A DNA stretch of 64,000 nucleotides. Origin: Rhyacophila brunnea. Its lineage: Eukaryota; Arthropoda; Insecta; Trichoptera; Rhyacophilidae. Both the position numbers and the translations under genes were made by a program. A model generated the notes under the pieces. The model was not told the origin of the DNA. It was given only the letters and a program-made list of their open reading frames with translations, and did not search any database. The DNA is taken from assembly GCA_022495005.1 (NCBI GenBank), contig JAGYXB010002078.1, positions 1 to 64,000 of the forward strand, written 5' to 3'. Of the stretch, positions 34,279 through 46,289 are shown piece by piece (position 1 is the first letter of the stretch; each line of letters opens with the position of its first letter).

Positions 34279-36430
34279 TAAAATGATACCAATAAAATTA
34301 TTAGTAAGTAAACCTACACAATCAGTAGTCTACCAATTTTCAATGAATTTAATCATAATTAATGCGCTTTCTGTCAATAGTAAAACATTTAGTGAACCCT
34401 GTCACTTCAATAAATCTTTTGTATTCAATTATTGATACAGTTAGTATTGCGGCCGGTTAACATTGGTTTGTAAGACAGCGGTAATATTATGAATCATGAG
34501 CGGACGGCCGCAGCTGGTACCGTGAATGAAGTGTGTATGCACAAATGGTCTTCGCAATTTATAAATTAAATGTCGCCTTTATTAATTGCCCCATTACGAC
34601 GTCTCTTATGCGATCGCTTTTTGCTTTATTTCTGCTTCTTGTAGTTTAACACTTTCGGCTAAGTTGGCCCCAAAAATCATGATGTAATCTGGGAATACCA
34701 TGTCACAGGTAATAGATTATAATATAAACAAATTATTAGTAAATATGTATGTAGGTACACTTGACTAATATTTACGTTATGTCCGAATGAAATACTATCC
34801 TAATTTAGTTTGTTTGAACATACGAATCCTCGTTTATTTTGTTACTGATCTTCAAAAGTGTTAGTCTCAGTCATATTAATTCGTACTTTTAATATTACTT
34901 ATTATTAGTCAATTACTACTTATGTTTTTAATTTTTAGTAATGAATTTAGTAAATTTAGTTTAGTATATATGTATATCGCATTCAATTGTAGGTATTATC
35001 TTTACTTCCGACAGTTATTTACTGTGGTAAACAGGCACCACCATTCCTACTCCTCGTTATTTTTTTATAAAAATGTGACATCGATTTTAACATTAAATTT
35101 AGGAATCGCGTTGACGGACCGCTTTCTGGTTGCGCGGACTTATTTCCGAAGTATAAATAAATCTCTGTTTTGGAATCCGAGACGGCGGGTTGCGATAGTC
35201 ACCGCTCGTCGATGTCTCCCAGAATGTTTCTCGGAAAATCGTCGAGACCGCGTTCATTTTTTTCATCCCCGATCTTTTGTAATGTGTGCTAATTTTTACA
35301 GCTCGTAATGACACTCGATCTTCTTCTACATGCAGAAATAAGTCAGATGTGGCTGCATTGTTTGTCACCTTGGATTACAAGCGCTGTCGTCAATTGCAAT
35401 AATATGTGTGATTTATTTCTTTAAATTACGTATCAACATGAATCATTGGTCTTCAGATCTGTTCAAATAGTTTATTACATTACAAATAAAATTGTGCGTT
35501 TACTATATTTTATTTAATTGGTTTTACTTATACTTATTAAATATTACACGCACTTGCAATCATTACGTCATCTTGTAAGTTATTTTACAAAAAAAACCTT
35601 GATAAAGGTCATAGGTATTACTTTTTTCTTTTGATAAAAAAGTAAGTAAATAATACTTATTAATATTACGAAATGTCAAATTAATATTCGTCATTCGATT
35701 AGTACCTTGATTTAATGTGCTGATTTGAATTTATCACATATCTATTTACTTTCAGATTTGCCATTTTAAATTAATTTTGAGAATTATGTTAAAACTGAAT
35801 TATGTGTGAACCTGTTCACCTGTTCATTCACAAGAAACATGTAGTATAAATATATGTAATAGATGGACAATAAAATTTCCTCTTTGATCTAACGTCGACT
35901 AATTATTCGGTGTGTAGGTCCATACATATTTATGTTATGTTGTATGCCAGTTTAATATTATGTTTTGCGACAATCTAATTTGGTAGATTTGAAGCGATTG
36001 AAAATCAAAATTGAATTTGATATTTATCTATTTTTATATGAATTAATATGTTCTCAACAGTGAGTAGTCTATTTTAACGTACAATATTTTTGATAGTGTT
36101 ATAAAGAAGGCAGACATATTGTGTATAATAATTAAATCTCGATAAAAAAACTTTTTAAATCTGTGCACTGACATAAATGGCATGTATCTACCTACCACTG
36201 CATTTGTTTGAAAAAATATAGTTTTATAATGAATTGTGATTTATTCGTTGTTGGTTTACGATTAATGAAAACTTGGGAACTCTTTTTTGAGCGCCTTGCG
36301 AATTCAATAATCACCGATAATATAAAAAAAATACTTAGATAATAAAAATAAACTCACGACAGTCGTAAAAAAGCAAAACCTTTCACACAATCAGAAGAGT
36401 CTCGCAATCCGAAGACAATCTCTCTCGCAG
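34279..36430. other. Non-coding spacer
   Basis: A patch at 35100-35300 is less A+T rich and open on both strands (128 codons +, 89 codons -), without domains or splice sites. The rest is A+T rich with no feature. Confidence 0.4.
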
Positions 36431-36691
36431 GACAATAGGCCCGTGTCCTTTTATTTATTATATTGTCCTCTTTACTCTTCGAGATGGTGTTTTTTCGTCT
36501 TATTCTTGTTGTTGATTTGTTTTTTTTTCATCCGCGCGCATTCACAAAAGGACGATGTGTGTGCCTGTGACCGCGAGCTGAAATATCTGCCAAAGAATAA
36601 CACTTCTGAAACCAATTTGTTCGAAGCCTTGGGCACATTAATAGGTTATTATAGTGCGTGGTCATATCAATTAAAATATCCAATCAACTAA
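36431..36691 (+). CDS. Candidate terminal exon or broken gene for a small secreted/membrane protein
   Basis: The acceptor ATCTCTCTCGCAG leads in phase 0 into an 86-codon open frame. It contains a hydrophobic stretch WCFFVLFLLLICFFFI (about residues 24-39), then RAHSQ, KDDVCACDRELKYLPKNN, TSETNLFEALGTLIGYY and a stop. This looks like a signal peptide or membrane anchor followed by a soluble tail. No in-frame ATG exists; the ATG at 36483 (MVFFRLILVV) is in a neighbouring frame and would join only if one base of the T-run near 36520 were absent. So it is either an internal or terminal exon, a pseudogene, or a homopolymer length error. The family is not recognised. Confidence 0.35.
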   Translation, partial: DNRPVSFYLLYCPLYSSRWCFFVLFLLLICFFFIRAHSQKDDVCACDRELKYLPKNNTSETNLFEALGTLIGYYSAWSYQLKYPIN

Positions 36692-36889
36692 GCAGTATTA
36701 ATTTATTATAAGTCACGTTAGTATAAAGCGCATTTACAAATTTTATGTATTATTTAGGTATCTACTAAACTTAAAAAATATATTAGTATTTTATCGATAA
36801 AATATTATTAATTGCTAGAATTACTAGAATAGTAAGAATTGCTGCTAAGTAATAAGCATGTTTAGAGAAGAATATCTGATGTGTGTAGA

Positions 36890-37135
36890 ATATATATTTT
36901 GAACCACATCCGACCATAATATCATTTGGGAGCCATCAGAGTGGAGGTTCTACCTATTAAGATTTTTTTATTCTCACGAGAAATGGGTGTTCGCCTATTA
37001 GCTCAACCTGGTCCATACTCTGGGTCCAAACACACATTGAAAAACAAACATGTGAATTTGACAGACCCGGGATTCGAACACGGGAGCCACGACATTATAT
37101 TCCTGATGCCTAACCCCTCGGCCATGCGATATGGT
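36890..37135 (-). mobile_element. tRNA-derived SINE, nearly full length
   Basis: Reverse-complemented, the head reads ATGGCCGAGGGGTTAGGCAT (A box), then GTGTTCGAATCCCGGGTCTG (B box), typical of tRNA-Leu or tRNA-Ser ancestry. The body follows with TTTTTCAATGTGTGTTTGGA, GGTTGAGCTAATAGGCG, CATTTCTCGTGAGAAT, AAATCTTAATAGGTAGAACC, the tail hairpin CCTCCACTCTGATGG and GGTCGGATGTGG. This is one of the most complete copies in the window. Confidence 0.75.
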
Positions 37136-38008
37136 ACATACGACATGTCATGTACGGGTAATATGCCATATTCATCCATTACTCGTTTCTTATTACACAT
37201 ATTGTTTAATAGATTAAAGAGTAGGTACTCCAATAAAGTAGGACGTACTACAGACGTCCGCCATTCTAGTTATTGGGCTCTGTTCATCGCTGACGTCCTA
37301 CAGAATGTGCGTTGTTGCAAAACCCTCCCAGCTCACCTGTCACAACGTTTTCCTTGTACCTATCATTTCATTTACAAGTTTGATTGACAAAAAAACTAAA
37401 GAATATCTAATGTGTCACGGTCGATACCTTATAAACTTTTTTCATTATTTTCTTATGTCACCAAATTATTTATCAGACATGAATAGGTTTAAACGACGGA
37501 GTGAGGGAGACGTTTTGGGAATCTTCATGCTTAAGTGCCATCTCTTTCGGAGGTCGCTGGGTCGGCATGCGGGTTCAACCCCTTGTGTACCCTCTTGCTG
37601 ATATTATATCACAATTCACAACCCATGCACGCATATCTTGAGACATGAGCACTTAAAACGTAGGCTTTACTGGATTCAGCAGTCACAGAGATTGTAGTTA
37701 GGCACTGTACTCGAAACTACACATTATTATAAGATGTCTACACAGTAGTCGATCGTGCTGATTGATAAATGTCATCCGATACATTTTGATACAATAATAT
37801 TCGTTATTTTTTAATGAACTTTTCCAAAGTGTCTAGTATGTAGTTTGAAACAATATACATTATTTTAAATACCTGACCTCAGATGACTTGTGTTTGTTAC
37901 ATATTTGTTTGAGATTCCTTTGATGAGTGTTTTCTTAGTTTTTATGAAGTCATTGATTACCCAAACTGTGTTCCCAAGCATGGCGTTCTACGAAGAAATT
38001 ACACTTAA
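37136..38008. other. Spacer with an isolated B-box-like site
   Basis: GGGTTCAACCCC near 37572 resembles a tRNA B box, but no A box is convincing. The left flank of the palindrome, TTAA, lies at 38005-38008. Confidence 0.4.
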
Positions 38009-39399
38009 GGGGGGACATGCTCGTCGAAGGTCAAAATTGAGTTTTTATTGTATTTTCAAACCATGATCCTGGACACTCCTTAAACGTTGTAGATAATCTA
38101 TTTATATAATTTTAAAGCCTTATTATCCTTTATAGTTATTTTTAAACATTTGATGACTGCATGAAGTATTTTTGTTACATAAAATAGTATTCTTTTAAAC
38201 CTCTCGCTCTAATGTTTTAGAATATAGTCAAATTTCGGTACATAACTGTGAAGTGGTGTTAAGATTTTTTACATTTATTAATTTTAAACGCATTTATGAA
38301 ACCATTAGTATAATTTATTACGAGATAATTTTTGTAAAATATTCACGATAAAAATTATATTGATAATCTCTGTGATCCCAAATTTGACAAGAATTAGGCG
38401 TTTTATTATTCAAAAAATCGGCAAGATTAACACATTTGAAGATGATTCTAAAGATACTTATTATAAGCTATGTCTTTGACCATTCAAGTGTGATAAACAT
38501 CTTATGAATAATGATTGCTTTATTATAATTATTGACCTAAGAATAAGGTAGTGTTTTTTTGAAATACGCCATTTCTTTGTCATTCCCTAGTGGTTAAGCT
38601 ACAACATACGGCCGTAGCCATAAATTGACAAACTATAATTAAAGTAGGGAGTAAAATTATGTTAACGCGCGTGTTTGAACATGTACCTAACCGAATTTTT
38701 TTTTATTTTTTTTTAAACGGTACATGTTCAAACACGCGCGTCAATATCATTTTACTCTTTGCTTCAATTATAGTTTGTCAATTTATGGCTACGGCCGTAT
38801 GTTGTAGCTTAACCACTGGGGAATGACAAAAGAAATGGCGTATTTCAAAAAAACACTACCTTATTCTTAGGTCAATAATTATTATAAAGCAATCCATTAT
38901 TCATAAGATGTTTATCACACTTGAATGGTCAAAGACATAGCTTATAATAAGTATCTTTAGAATCATCTTCAAATGTGTTAATCTTGCCGATTTTTTGAAT
39001 AATAAATGCCTAATTCTTGTCAAATTTGGGATCACAGAGATTATCAATATAATTTTTTATCGTGAATATTTTACAAAAATTATCTCGTAATAAATTATAC
39101 TAATGGTTTTATAAATGCGTTTAAAAAGTAATAAATGTAAAAAATCTTAACACCACTGCACAGTTATGTACCGAAATATGACTATATTCTAAAACATTAG
39201 AGCGAGAGGTTTAAAAGAATACTATTTTATGTAACAAAAATACTTCATGCAGTCATCAAATGTTTAAAATAACTATAAAGGATAATAAGGCTTCAAAAAT
39301 ATATAAATAGATTATCTACAACGTTTAAGGAGTGTCCAGGATCATGGTTTGAAAATACAATAAAAACTCAATTTTGACCTTCGACGAGCATGTCCCCCC
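38009..39399. mobile_element. 1391-bp near-perfect palindrome with TTAA flanks
   Basis: The left arm (38009-38687) starts GGGGGGACATGCTCGTCGAA. The right arm (38719-39399) is its reverse complement across the full 680 bases at about 96% by eye. A 31-bp T/A-rich spacer joins them. TTAA borders both ends (38005-38008, 39400-39403). A TTAA target is typical of piggyBac and also known for some Sola elements; the G6-ACATGC terminus does not settle which. No ORF of note lies in the arms. It is best described as a non-autonomous foldback element. Any read-through transcript would make a long double-stranded hairpin. Confidence 0.85.
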
Positions 39400-39403
39400 T
39401 TAA

Positions 39404-39589
39404 TGTAGACGGTACCATCTCTGTGAGTTTGATAAGACCATCGTGTTGAGGGGCTTTCTTACGAACCTTCATCCTTATGTACCTACCTTAAGAGTAACAT
39501 CAATATTTAAGTTTTCTTCTCTTACGGCGATTTGATTGAAAAGCTGGAAAACACGTCAGATCGTCAGGAGATTGTTGACGAGTGCTACT
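39404..39589. other. Spacer
   Basis: Nothing recognisable. Confidence 0.5.
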
Positions 39590-39900
39590 GACGACTGACA
39601 AGTACTTAATTGAATTGCAGTACGTTTTTGATAGATTTTGAATTTAATAAAAATGCCACAACCGTATATTATGCAAAACGGATCCAATGCGCAAAGGAAA
39701 GTTCTAATCTATGATGATGGCGTATTTAGGTTGGATTTATATTATTATATTAAGTGTATTTTTTATATTTTTAATATATAATCTATGAAATAGATTCAAT
39801 AAACAATTATTGTTACTTTTAGTTCAACAAATTTCTATTTTCTGATGTTTTATTCTTTTATATCATTAGTATTTTGAAAACTTATTTTTTTAACTTTTAT
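39590..39900 (+). repeat. Dispersed repeat, copy 2 (partner at 1612-1900)
   Basis: Contains GATCCAATGCGCAAAGGAAA, GGTTGGATTTATATTATT and TATTTTGAAAACTTATTT in the same order as the first copy. Confidence 0.55.
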
Positions 39901-40639
39901 AATATGTAATACACAAAATAAAATCTTCCGTAACCCTTAATCACTTTTGATTGAAATCTCCATTAATTAAATTTGAGCAACTAACATACCACGGGTTCCA
40001 ACCAATAATACATGTTATGGCATAATGTTTTTATTCTGCAAGTAAACTGTCTTTATTATTGCGGTAGCGATATATGTATTATCGTAAAGTCGCGAGGTGT
40101 ATTGATTTATGTAACGACTAACGACCCTTGCCTGCGTATAACGCCCGCATTCTCTACCGATCTTTTGAAATTTCTGTTACCCTGATACATTCGGAGACGG
40201 TGATTTCGTGTCAGAGCACTGTTTGTTGTTATCGACACATTTACACTGAACGAATTATCATGTCTTTTACCTCCTAACGATTCTGTGCTCCTGGAATAAC
40301 TTGTAGGATAACTTCTTGATTTTTGTGAGAATACGAGTTGTTTTTGATAGTAGAAGTTCTAATTCTTTATGGGCCGTGTTTCTCATCTGATGTTTGTTTG
40401 TTACCTACATAGCTGTTTTCTACTCTTTTAACAATCTCGAGTCGATCTACAGTCGCCTCCCAAACAGATTTCTTAACGAGTAAAATCCATAAAACAACAT
40501 ATGAATTTGCCACGTATGCCAATAATGCACGACTTCATAAGCATACACTTTATCACTCCTCCATGGGGTCGCTTCATAATTAGGTTATATTAATATTAAT
40601 GTACCTATACACCTATATAGTTGATGATTATTTACCTAG
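39901..40639. other. Non-coding spacer
   Basis: Nothing supported. Confidence 0.5.
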
Positions 40640-40815
40640 TCAACCGCTGGATAAATGCAGTCACACATTAGTACGTAAGGGGCACTTAACGGCCATAAGG
40701 ACGCCGTGAAATCCGTTGAATCAATGCATTGGCGGATGCATGTGGCAGCGAATATCTAGGGACCGAGAAGAGAGCAATGATCTAGAGAGGGATTTATCCA
40801 GCAGTGGATCGACCC
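40640..40815 (+). mobile_element. Non-LTR retrotransposon 3' tail
   Basis: The + strand encodes, with stops, GHKDAVKSVESMHWRMHVAA, then N-x-GPRR and GFIQQWIDPS near the end. The RDR/GPRR...FIQQWID signature matches the other LINE tails in the window. Confidence 0.55.
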
Positions 40816-42249
40816 CAGCAATTAACGATGACTCGATCCGAGTACCTATCGATATTATCAGCTGGTCGTCTACACTTTTTAATTTATTAATCGTGTCAGG
40901 TACATCAGTTGTCGTGTAATCATCGTTTTAATTCATCATTTTAATTCATCATTCATTTAAATTTATTGTTCTTATAAGTTTAAAATTATACCGGTTTTAC
41001 TACTGGTGCATTTTAAAAGCCACTCATATTATTATTTATTAATATATTTTATTAATTCTTTTATTCCCACGTGGTTGAGTTGAGACCTATTTCAAAGCTT
41101 TTCAAGGTGGTAAGTGCCGCTTGAAAGGTATCTCTCCCATTGAAATGCATCATACTAGTGATGATGATAGGCATAAAACCAACAATCCACTTTTTATAAT
41201 TTTATTTTATCTATGCGTCGTGTAAATGAACACAAGATTTTCAAACCACAATTGCATATTGATTGATTATGTTGTGTAGAAGTAGGTAGGTATTAATAAA
41301 TTTAGAGCAATATGGTTAGTAATTTTTTGAACTATTTTGGAAGGCTAGTTGGACGGCAATATGTTGTTATTTTGGACTAGGCTTTAAAATAATGATGTCG
41401 GAGTGGTTGATCGTATTCGAAGTAATAGTGCCAAGTCATCGTAGGCGGGCGCCGCTTCACTCACTCAGCAGAGATGACCAATCCACCAGGTGTAATTTAT
41501 CATATCCTGGAGAGAACCTTCCTAATACTTTATCTACCTGCCCAATTTAATTATTGTAGACTAGATATATTTCGTGTGATCAATTACACTAAAATAAAGC
41601 AAAAAAGAGGTTGGTGGTTTATCTATCACCAGCATAACATCACTTAATTCGCTGGCGGTTAATGGATCTGGTTCTTTGACTTTATCAGTGTGGTGTTCTA
41701 ATTGCATTTAAGAATATAGCCATGCATCATCATTAAGCGGTACTACCGGCTATCCTTATTGTCATCGGTACTTACAACCCAATGTGGGTCTTGGTTGCTT
41801 TCAGAAACCGTCTTCACTTCCGCCTTTCTCTTTGACATTCCAACCACCGCAGTTTAAGTCTCCGAACCCTCATTTTCCTCTTCTACAGGGTTATTTCACA
41901 TGGATATCACGATAACACGTCCGATATTTTTCTTAATCCGATATAACACAAATATCGCTGGGTCAATTCCCGTATATAAAGCGGCTATCCAAAACGCCAT
42001 GTCACTGACATTTTAATATTGTGTCACATTGACTATGTTTAACCTAAAAAAAGAACTGTAATTATGTATGCGCGCTATAAATCAGTTAGTTTTTTTTGTT
42101 GTATTATATATGGCGTTTATAGTATATATTACATTGTAAAGAAGTACCTATATTGCCATTGCCTTTGTAATTTGTTAAAATATTTCGCGTAATTAATGAT
42201 ATTCCACAGCTAACCGACGTGTGTTATATTAATTTTCAAAATCCCCGCA
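40816..42249. other. Spacer with a possible retroelement tail near 41.7-41.9 kb
   Basis: The stretch CTTACAACCCAATGTGGGTC near 41773 resembles conserved sequence close to the 3' end of some insect LINEs, on the - strand. The match is short. A G+C patch GGCGGGCGCCGC lies near 41443. No gene is supported. Confidence 0.35.
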
Positions 42250-42325
42250 TCTCAATAGGTAGAGCGGTCGTCCTTTCCCGCGTTAAAACGTCACGCTTGA
42301 CAGTTCATATCCCGAGATAATAAAC
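42250..42325 (+). other. Degenerate tRNA-like sequence
   Basis: ATCTCAATAGGTAGAGCGGT resembles a tRNA D-arm and A box. The expected T-arm reads CAGTTCATATCCCG, a damaged B box. It is probably a SINE head or tRNA pseudogene. Confidence 0.35.
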
Positions 42326-42614
42326 CCTCGGCGTTATACGACATACCATTTTTATCACTGTTTATTTTGGAGTTAAGTGATATGTTAAAATTAAATGTGT
42401 CACTAGTTCCTCTCGTTGTAATTTATACTAATTTACCAATGTAATAATAAATTAATAATTAATTTATGTGGTATTAGTTGACCATAAAATAATCGCTTAC
42501 TATCGTTTATTCGTTATTGATGCACCTTGTTATTTATCTAAGATTTGTAATATTTGATTATTATAATAAATACTATCTTTTGCCTTCTTATCTAACGTCA
42601 AGTTGATAACCAAA

Positions 42615-42800
42615 GGCGGCTCTCGTGGTGCAATGGGTAAGGCGCTGGCCTTCCACCCGAGAGTTCTGGGTTCGATTCCCGGTCATGACAAAAACATTTA
42701 TGTGTTTTTCTCAAAGCCTGAGTGTTTGTGATTGTTCAAAATTACTAACAACCACCTTGTACGAAAAAGCAAGGGCATGGTTATTAATAATTCTAAAAAA
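42615..42800 (+). mobile_element. tRNA-derived SINE with intact A and B boxes
   Basis: The A box TGGTGCAATGGG (about 42626-42637) and the B box GGTTCGATTCC (42669-42679) are both close to consensus, in a tRNA-like head whose acceptor stem does not pair. The following part has TGACAAAAACATTTATGTGT, CTGAGTGTTTGTGATTG and ACCACCTTGTACG. The head resembles the other SINEs but the tail is different, so it may be another subfamily. Confidence 0.6.
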
Positions 42801-45211
42801 AATAAAAGTTGATAACCTAGAGGAGGACAAAAGGGAATTAATGTACCTACTCGTAGAAGCTTTCATCTAATTGCCATGTAGCTTGATGATTTCTGATGAG
42901 GTATTAGTACCTAGTATCTACTCAAAATGTTATTGACTCAGCTTATTTTGAAATTCATAAATCACGATGTTCTTGTGAGCTTTTCATAATATGTTTAGCT
43001 CGGAAGATTCTTTTATAGTGGATTAAAAAAGGTTTGCATAAAAAGAACTATAAAAAATTGCACTTAGGATCGACATTCCGCCTGAGATAATCCATCCCAT
43101 CTGTTTATATTGTAAGGTTTTTTTATGGTATTCAATGCAAGACTTGATGGGTGCTGTCGTGTGTCGATTTATCAGAAATAAAAATATTATTCTTATATTA
43201 TAATCGTATGAAAGATGATAATGAATCTATGTATATGCCTATACTAAAAAAATTCTTACCGACCGTTTTTTATTTATCTCAGTTCATCGCTCTTTTCAAT
43301 TAAAAAAAAATATTTGGAAATATTGTTAATTGCGCACACAATTATTAAGGTACATAATATGACACCAACATTTTTTTGGACTAAAAAAAATGATATTATT
43401 AATTGAGCTAGTACCTATTCGATTTCGCAACATTTTATTGTTTCTATACCTAATATTACATGCATTTATTTAACCTCGTTGACTATTTTAAAACGACATT
43501 TCGGTTCGGTAAACGTTGAATATTGTATAAAAAATGTTGTTGAAAAGTTGTAGTTTCCGAATATTTACTAAATCTTCATCAATAAATCAACACTAATGTA
43601 ACGTGGAGCTTTTTAAAAAATCTTACAATTTGGTAATTTATTCATGCGTCTTATCAGATAACCACTCTTATCAAAAGTTATCATTATCACTTCTCAGAAT
43701 AGGTTCATTTGACATTTGAACTGACACCTGGTTAACTTTTATGACAATTATTAAAAAAAAAAAAAAACAACTTATAAATTGATGTGGCTTTAAAATTTAA
43801 ATTTTCTCAAAAATAATATTATTATCTTACTAATTAACAGTGTTTGCAATCTTCCGGAATAGGTACTACAAATAGCGCGCAGCGTCCTTAGCTTTTGTTT
43901 TGAGCTGAGTATTTTACATTTTCATTTCTCAACGCTGTCAACACGCATTCCTCTCTCACCGCAGGTTGCGTTGGATCTGTTCTGCGGACAACGTTGAAAC
44001 GGAATGATGAGTATATCTCGTCACTTTCTCATATCAAATTTTGACGGTTTAATTTAGTCTGGAGTGAAATTAAACGAAGGCATGTTGGGACATACGCATT
44101 CAAAATAACGCAATAATTGCCTACATACGTTCACTAGAATGCAGACGGTTTTAGTGGTAATTGAATTAGAATCTTCTCAGTGCGTATTTAGTTCTGCTCA
44201 TAACTTCGTATTAATTATTGTTAAGTACTGATCGTCATATTTTTATAAAACAAAATAAACAAATAAAACTCACTTCAACGGTACTTAATAATAACTGCCA
44301 ATTCTTGTTAACACTAATACAAAATGTTAAAGAAAATATTCTTGTATAGAGTTGGAGTCTGAACGTATAAAAGTGAGACAAAAAAAATTAACTTCTGTGA
44401 CCTCTAATTTTCATACAAATACTTGTTTATTACACAGCCCGCTGTTTGTTTCTTCCTTACAAAATGATAATTATGTCAAACTGGGACACGCTTCGGTTAT
44501 TTTAATAGGGACACCACAGAAGGCTCCACCTGGAAAAAGGTTTAGCACCTTTGATGTGTGTACATACCTACTTAATCGATATTTTGGCAACTTTGTATTT
44601 ATTTAGTAATTGGTAGATTATGTAGTTTAGTTGTATTTTGGAGTGGACGGAACAGAAACAGGTCCTGTGTCTAATTTTAAATAACTATATACCTACCGAT
44701 TATTTAGATTTATTACAATAATACAAACGGTACATACTTAGTAATAAATAAAAGCTTATTTTGACAAATCAAATTATCACATTAAAACTTTATTATAAAC
44801 CTGTTCTGGTGAAGTTAACACTTATTTTATTGAAGCAATTAATTTGTGGTTCTTATTTTAATACTGGGCTCTCAAATTAACTGGTATTTATATACGTTTA
44901 TGCTCCATTATAATTGTTAATTTTATATACTTACCTATAGGTATATTAAAAAAAATTCAATTATTGTGTGTTTATATTATGTTCACAACGGATTTGAGCT
45001 ATTATAATATATCCATACCATTTTGTATTGTACACTATTATAAATAGAGTTATTATAAATTTGTTTCTTATCATTACACGAGTTTCATGAAGTATAGGTA
45101 CAGGTGCCCAGTGCCGACGGTGATTAAAGCGATTGCAGCTTCTGTATTCTGCGAAAGAAGCGATAAATAGTATAAGCATGAAGCCTGGAAATAAACTTCT
45201 ACGAAATAAAA
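42801..45211. other. Non-coding spacer
   Basis: A good acceptor CCTCTCTCACCGCAG at 43965 is followed by sequence with no convincing frame. An 84-codon frame (44352-44606) has no domain support. Otherwise A+T rich. Confidence 0.4.
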
Positions 45212-45304
45212 ATGCCTGGAGACAGGTTCTGGGGTGGAAGCTTTGAGGAACGGACGACAAGAATAGGTGAGATGTGGCGAGGCTTGGGGGAGAGGGGGCA
45301 AAAG
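45212..45304 (+). CDS. Candidate first coding exon (MPGDRFWGG...)
   Basis: An ATG at 45212 opens 31 codons reading MPGDRFWGGSFEERTTRI, then GEMWRGLGERGQK, and ends exactly at an AAG|GTGAGT donor in phase 0. G+C and purine content are far above the flanks. The start context AAAAATGC is acceptable. The frame remains open past the donor for another 58 codons, so an unspliced ORF to 45481 is possible. The opposite strand is also open, which weakens the case. No family is recognised. Confidence 0.32.
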
Positions 45305-45609
45305 GTGAGTGTGGGAGCAAGACCCGAGCTCGTGCTTCGATGCCATGAATGTCCGCCGGCTACCACGCCCACTTTAAAACGATCGAAAGGTAATATTATT
45401 TTATTCCTAATATCGCCGAAGAGACTTCGGCGGACGCTAGAAATGAAATACTTACGTTGCAGGTTGAGATTTTTTATATGAAGTCAATTAGCGCACACAT
45501 CGTACCAACATTCTTGATTCTTGTTAGTACAAACAGAAAACTTTCCAAAGTCAAACAGCTCAACTGTGATGTCACATGTTCAGGTCTCATCTTCAGACCC
45601 TTTCAGTGA
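45305..45609. other. Spacer, partly open on + strand
   Basis: Continuation of the open frame to 45481, then A+T-rich DNA. No feature. Confidence 0.35.
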
Positions 45610-45792
45610 TGCCAGCCGTACTATAATTATAGTACAATACTATAATTTTAATTCCGCGAAAAATGTAAAATACTATAATTTTACGCCAAATATACCAAAA
45701 TACTATAATTTTAAAGGATTCAAGACGAAAAATGTTCCTGTACTATATATTTTTTAGAAATACTATAATTTTTACGCCTTCTTACTATAATC
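45610..45792. repeat. Array of TACTATAATTTT motifs, copy 2
   Basis: At least five copies of (A)TACTATAATTTT occur at irregular spacing of about 30-55 bp, interleaved with GCG(A)AAAA and ACGCC words. It opens with ATTATAGTACAATACTATAA, which is shared with 3975-4050. The array is not a simple microsatellite because the spacers differ. Confidence 0.6.
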
Positions 45793-45949
45793 AGCATAGA
45801 AAAAGATGGCAACACTGGACCCTTTGCCATCTAATCGTAAACAAATCAACCGTATGATACAATAATTACATTATCTTTTTTACTCTGATATGCGATTACT
45901 ACATTAATTAAAAATAAGATCTATCTCCTCATGGCAAGTGGATTGAACA

Positions 45950-46180
45950 TCTAGGGACCTTCAAGAATTGGTAAAACCAGTAGAGCACTTACCTCCCGGA
46001 GAGAGTCTCCAGCAGGTGCCAAATATAAAAGCACAGATAATGGTGGGGTGTACTCAAGACGTCACGGGAAAATGAATGACCTGTATTCATGCAAGCCTTG
46101 TCCATTACGTTGCAACATCAATGAGATCACACAAGCCCAACTTCTGGAGCAACACTATGAGTCGATAGTATTTATGAAAA
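45950..46180 (+). pseudogene. Cysteine-containing coding relic (DLYSCKPCPLRC)
   Basis: One + strand frame reads YSRRHGKMNDLYSCKPCP then LRCNINEITQAQLLEQHY (46048-46160). The C-x2-C-x3-C pattern with a basic approach resembles the N-terminal region of repeated transposon-associated proteins in insect genomes. The upstream bases show other frames with similar composition (EHLPPGESLQQVP), suggesting frameshifts. The identification is tentative. Confidence 0.35.
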
Positions 46181-46289
46181 TGTATATCAGTCGTACATTC
46201 AATTGTTCAATTTGTCTTTCATTCAATTGTGTTGTTTTTTTATAATTTAAAAATCCGCTGAAACACAGTTACGAGAAAAAATCGTAGAA

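Noticed and set aside
41735..41890. LINE 3' end on the - strand based on an ACCCAATGTGGGTC motif
   Set aside because: The match is short and from memory; noted in the spacer entry but not called as an element.
42615..42690. Functional tRNA gene
   Set aside because: A and B boxes are good but the acceptor stem does not pair and a SINE-like body follows.
43965..44060. Acceptor CTCTCACCGCAG followed by a G+C-raised stretch
   Set aside because: All frames reach stops quickly or give peptides without a donor.
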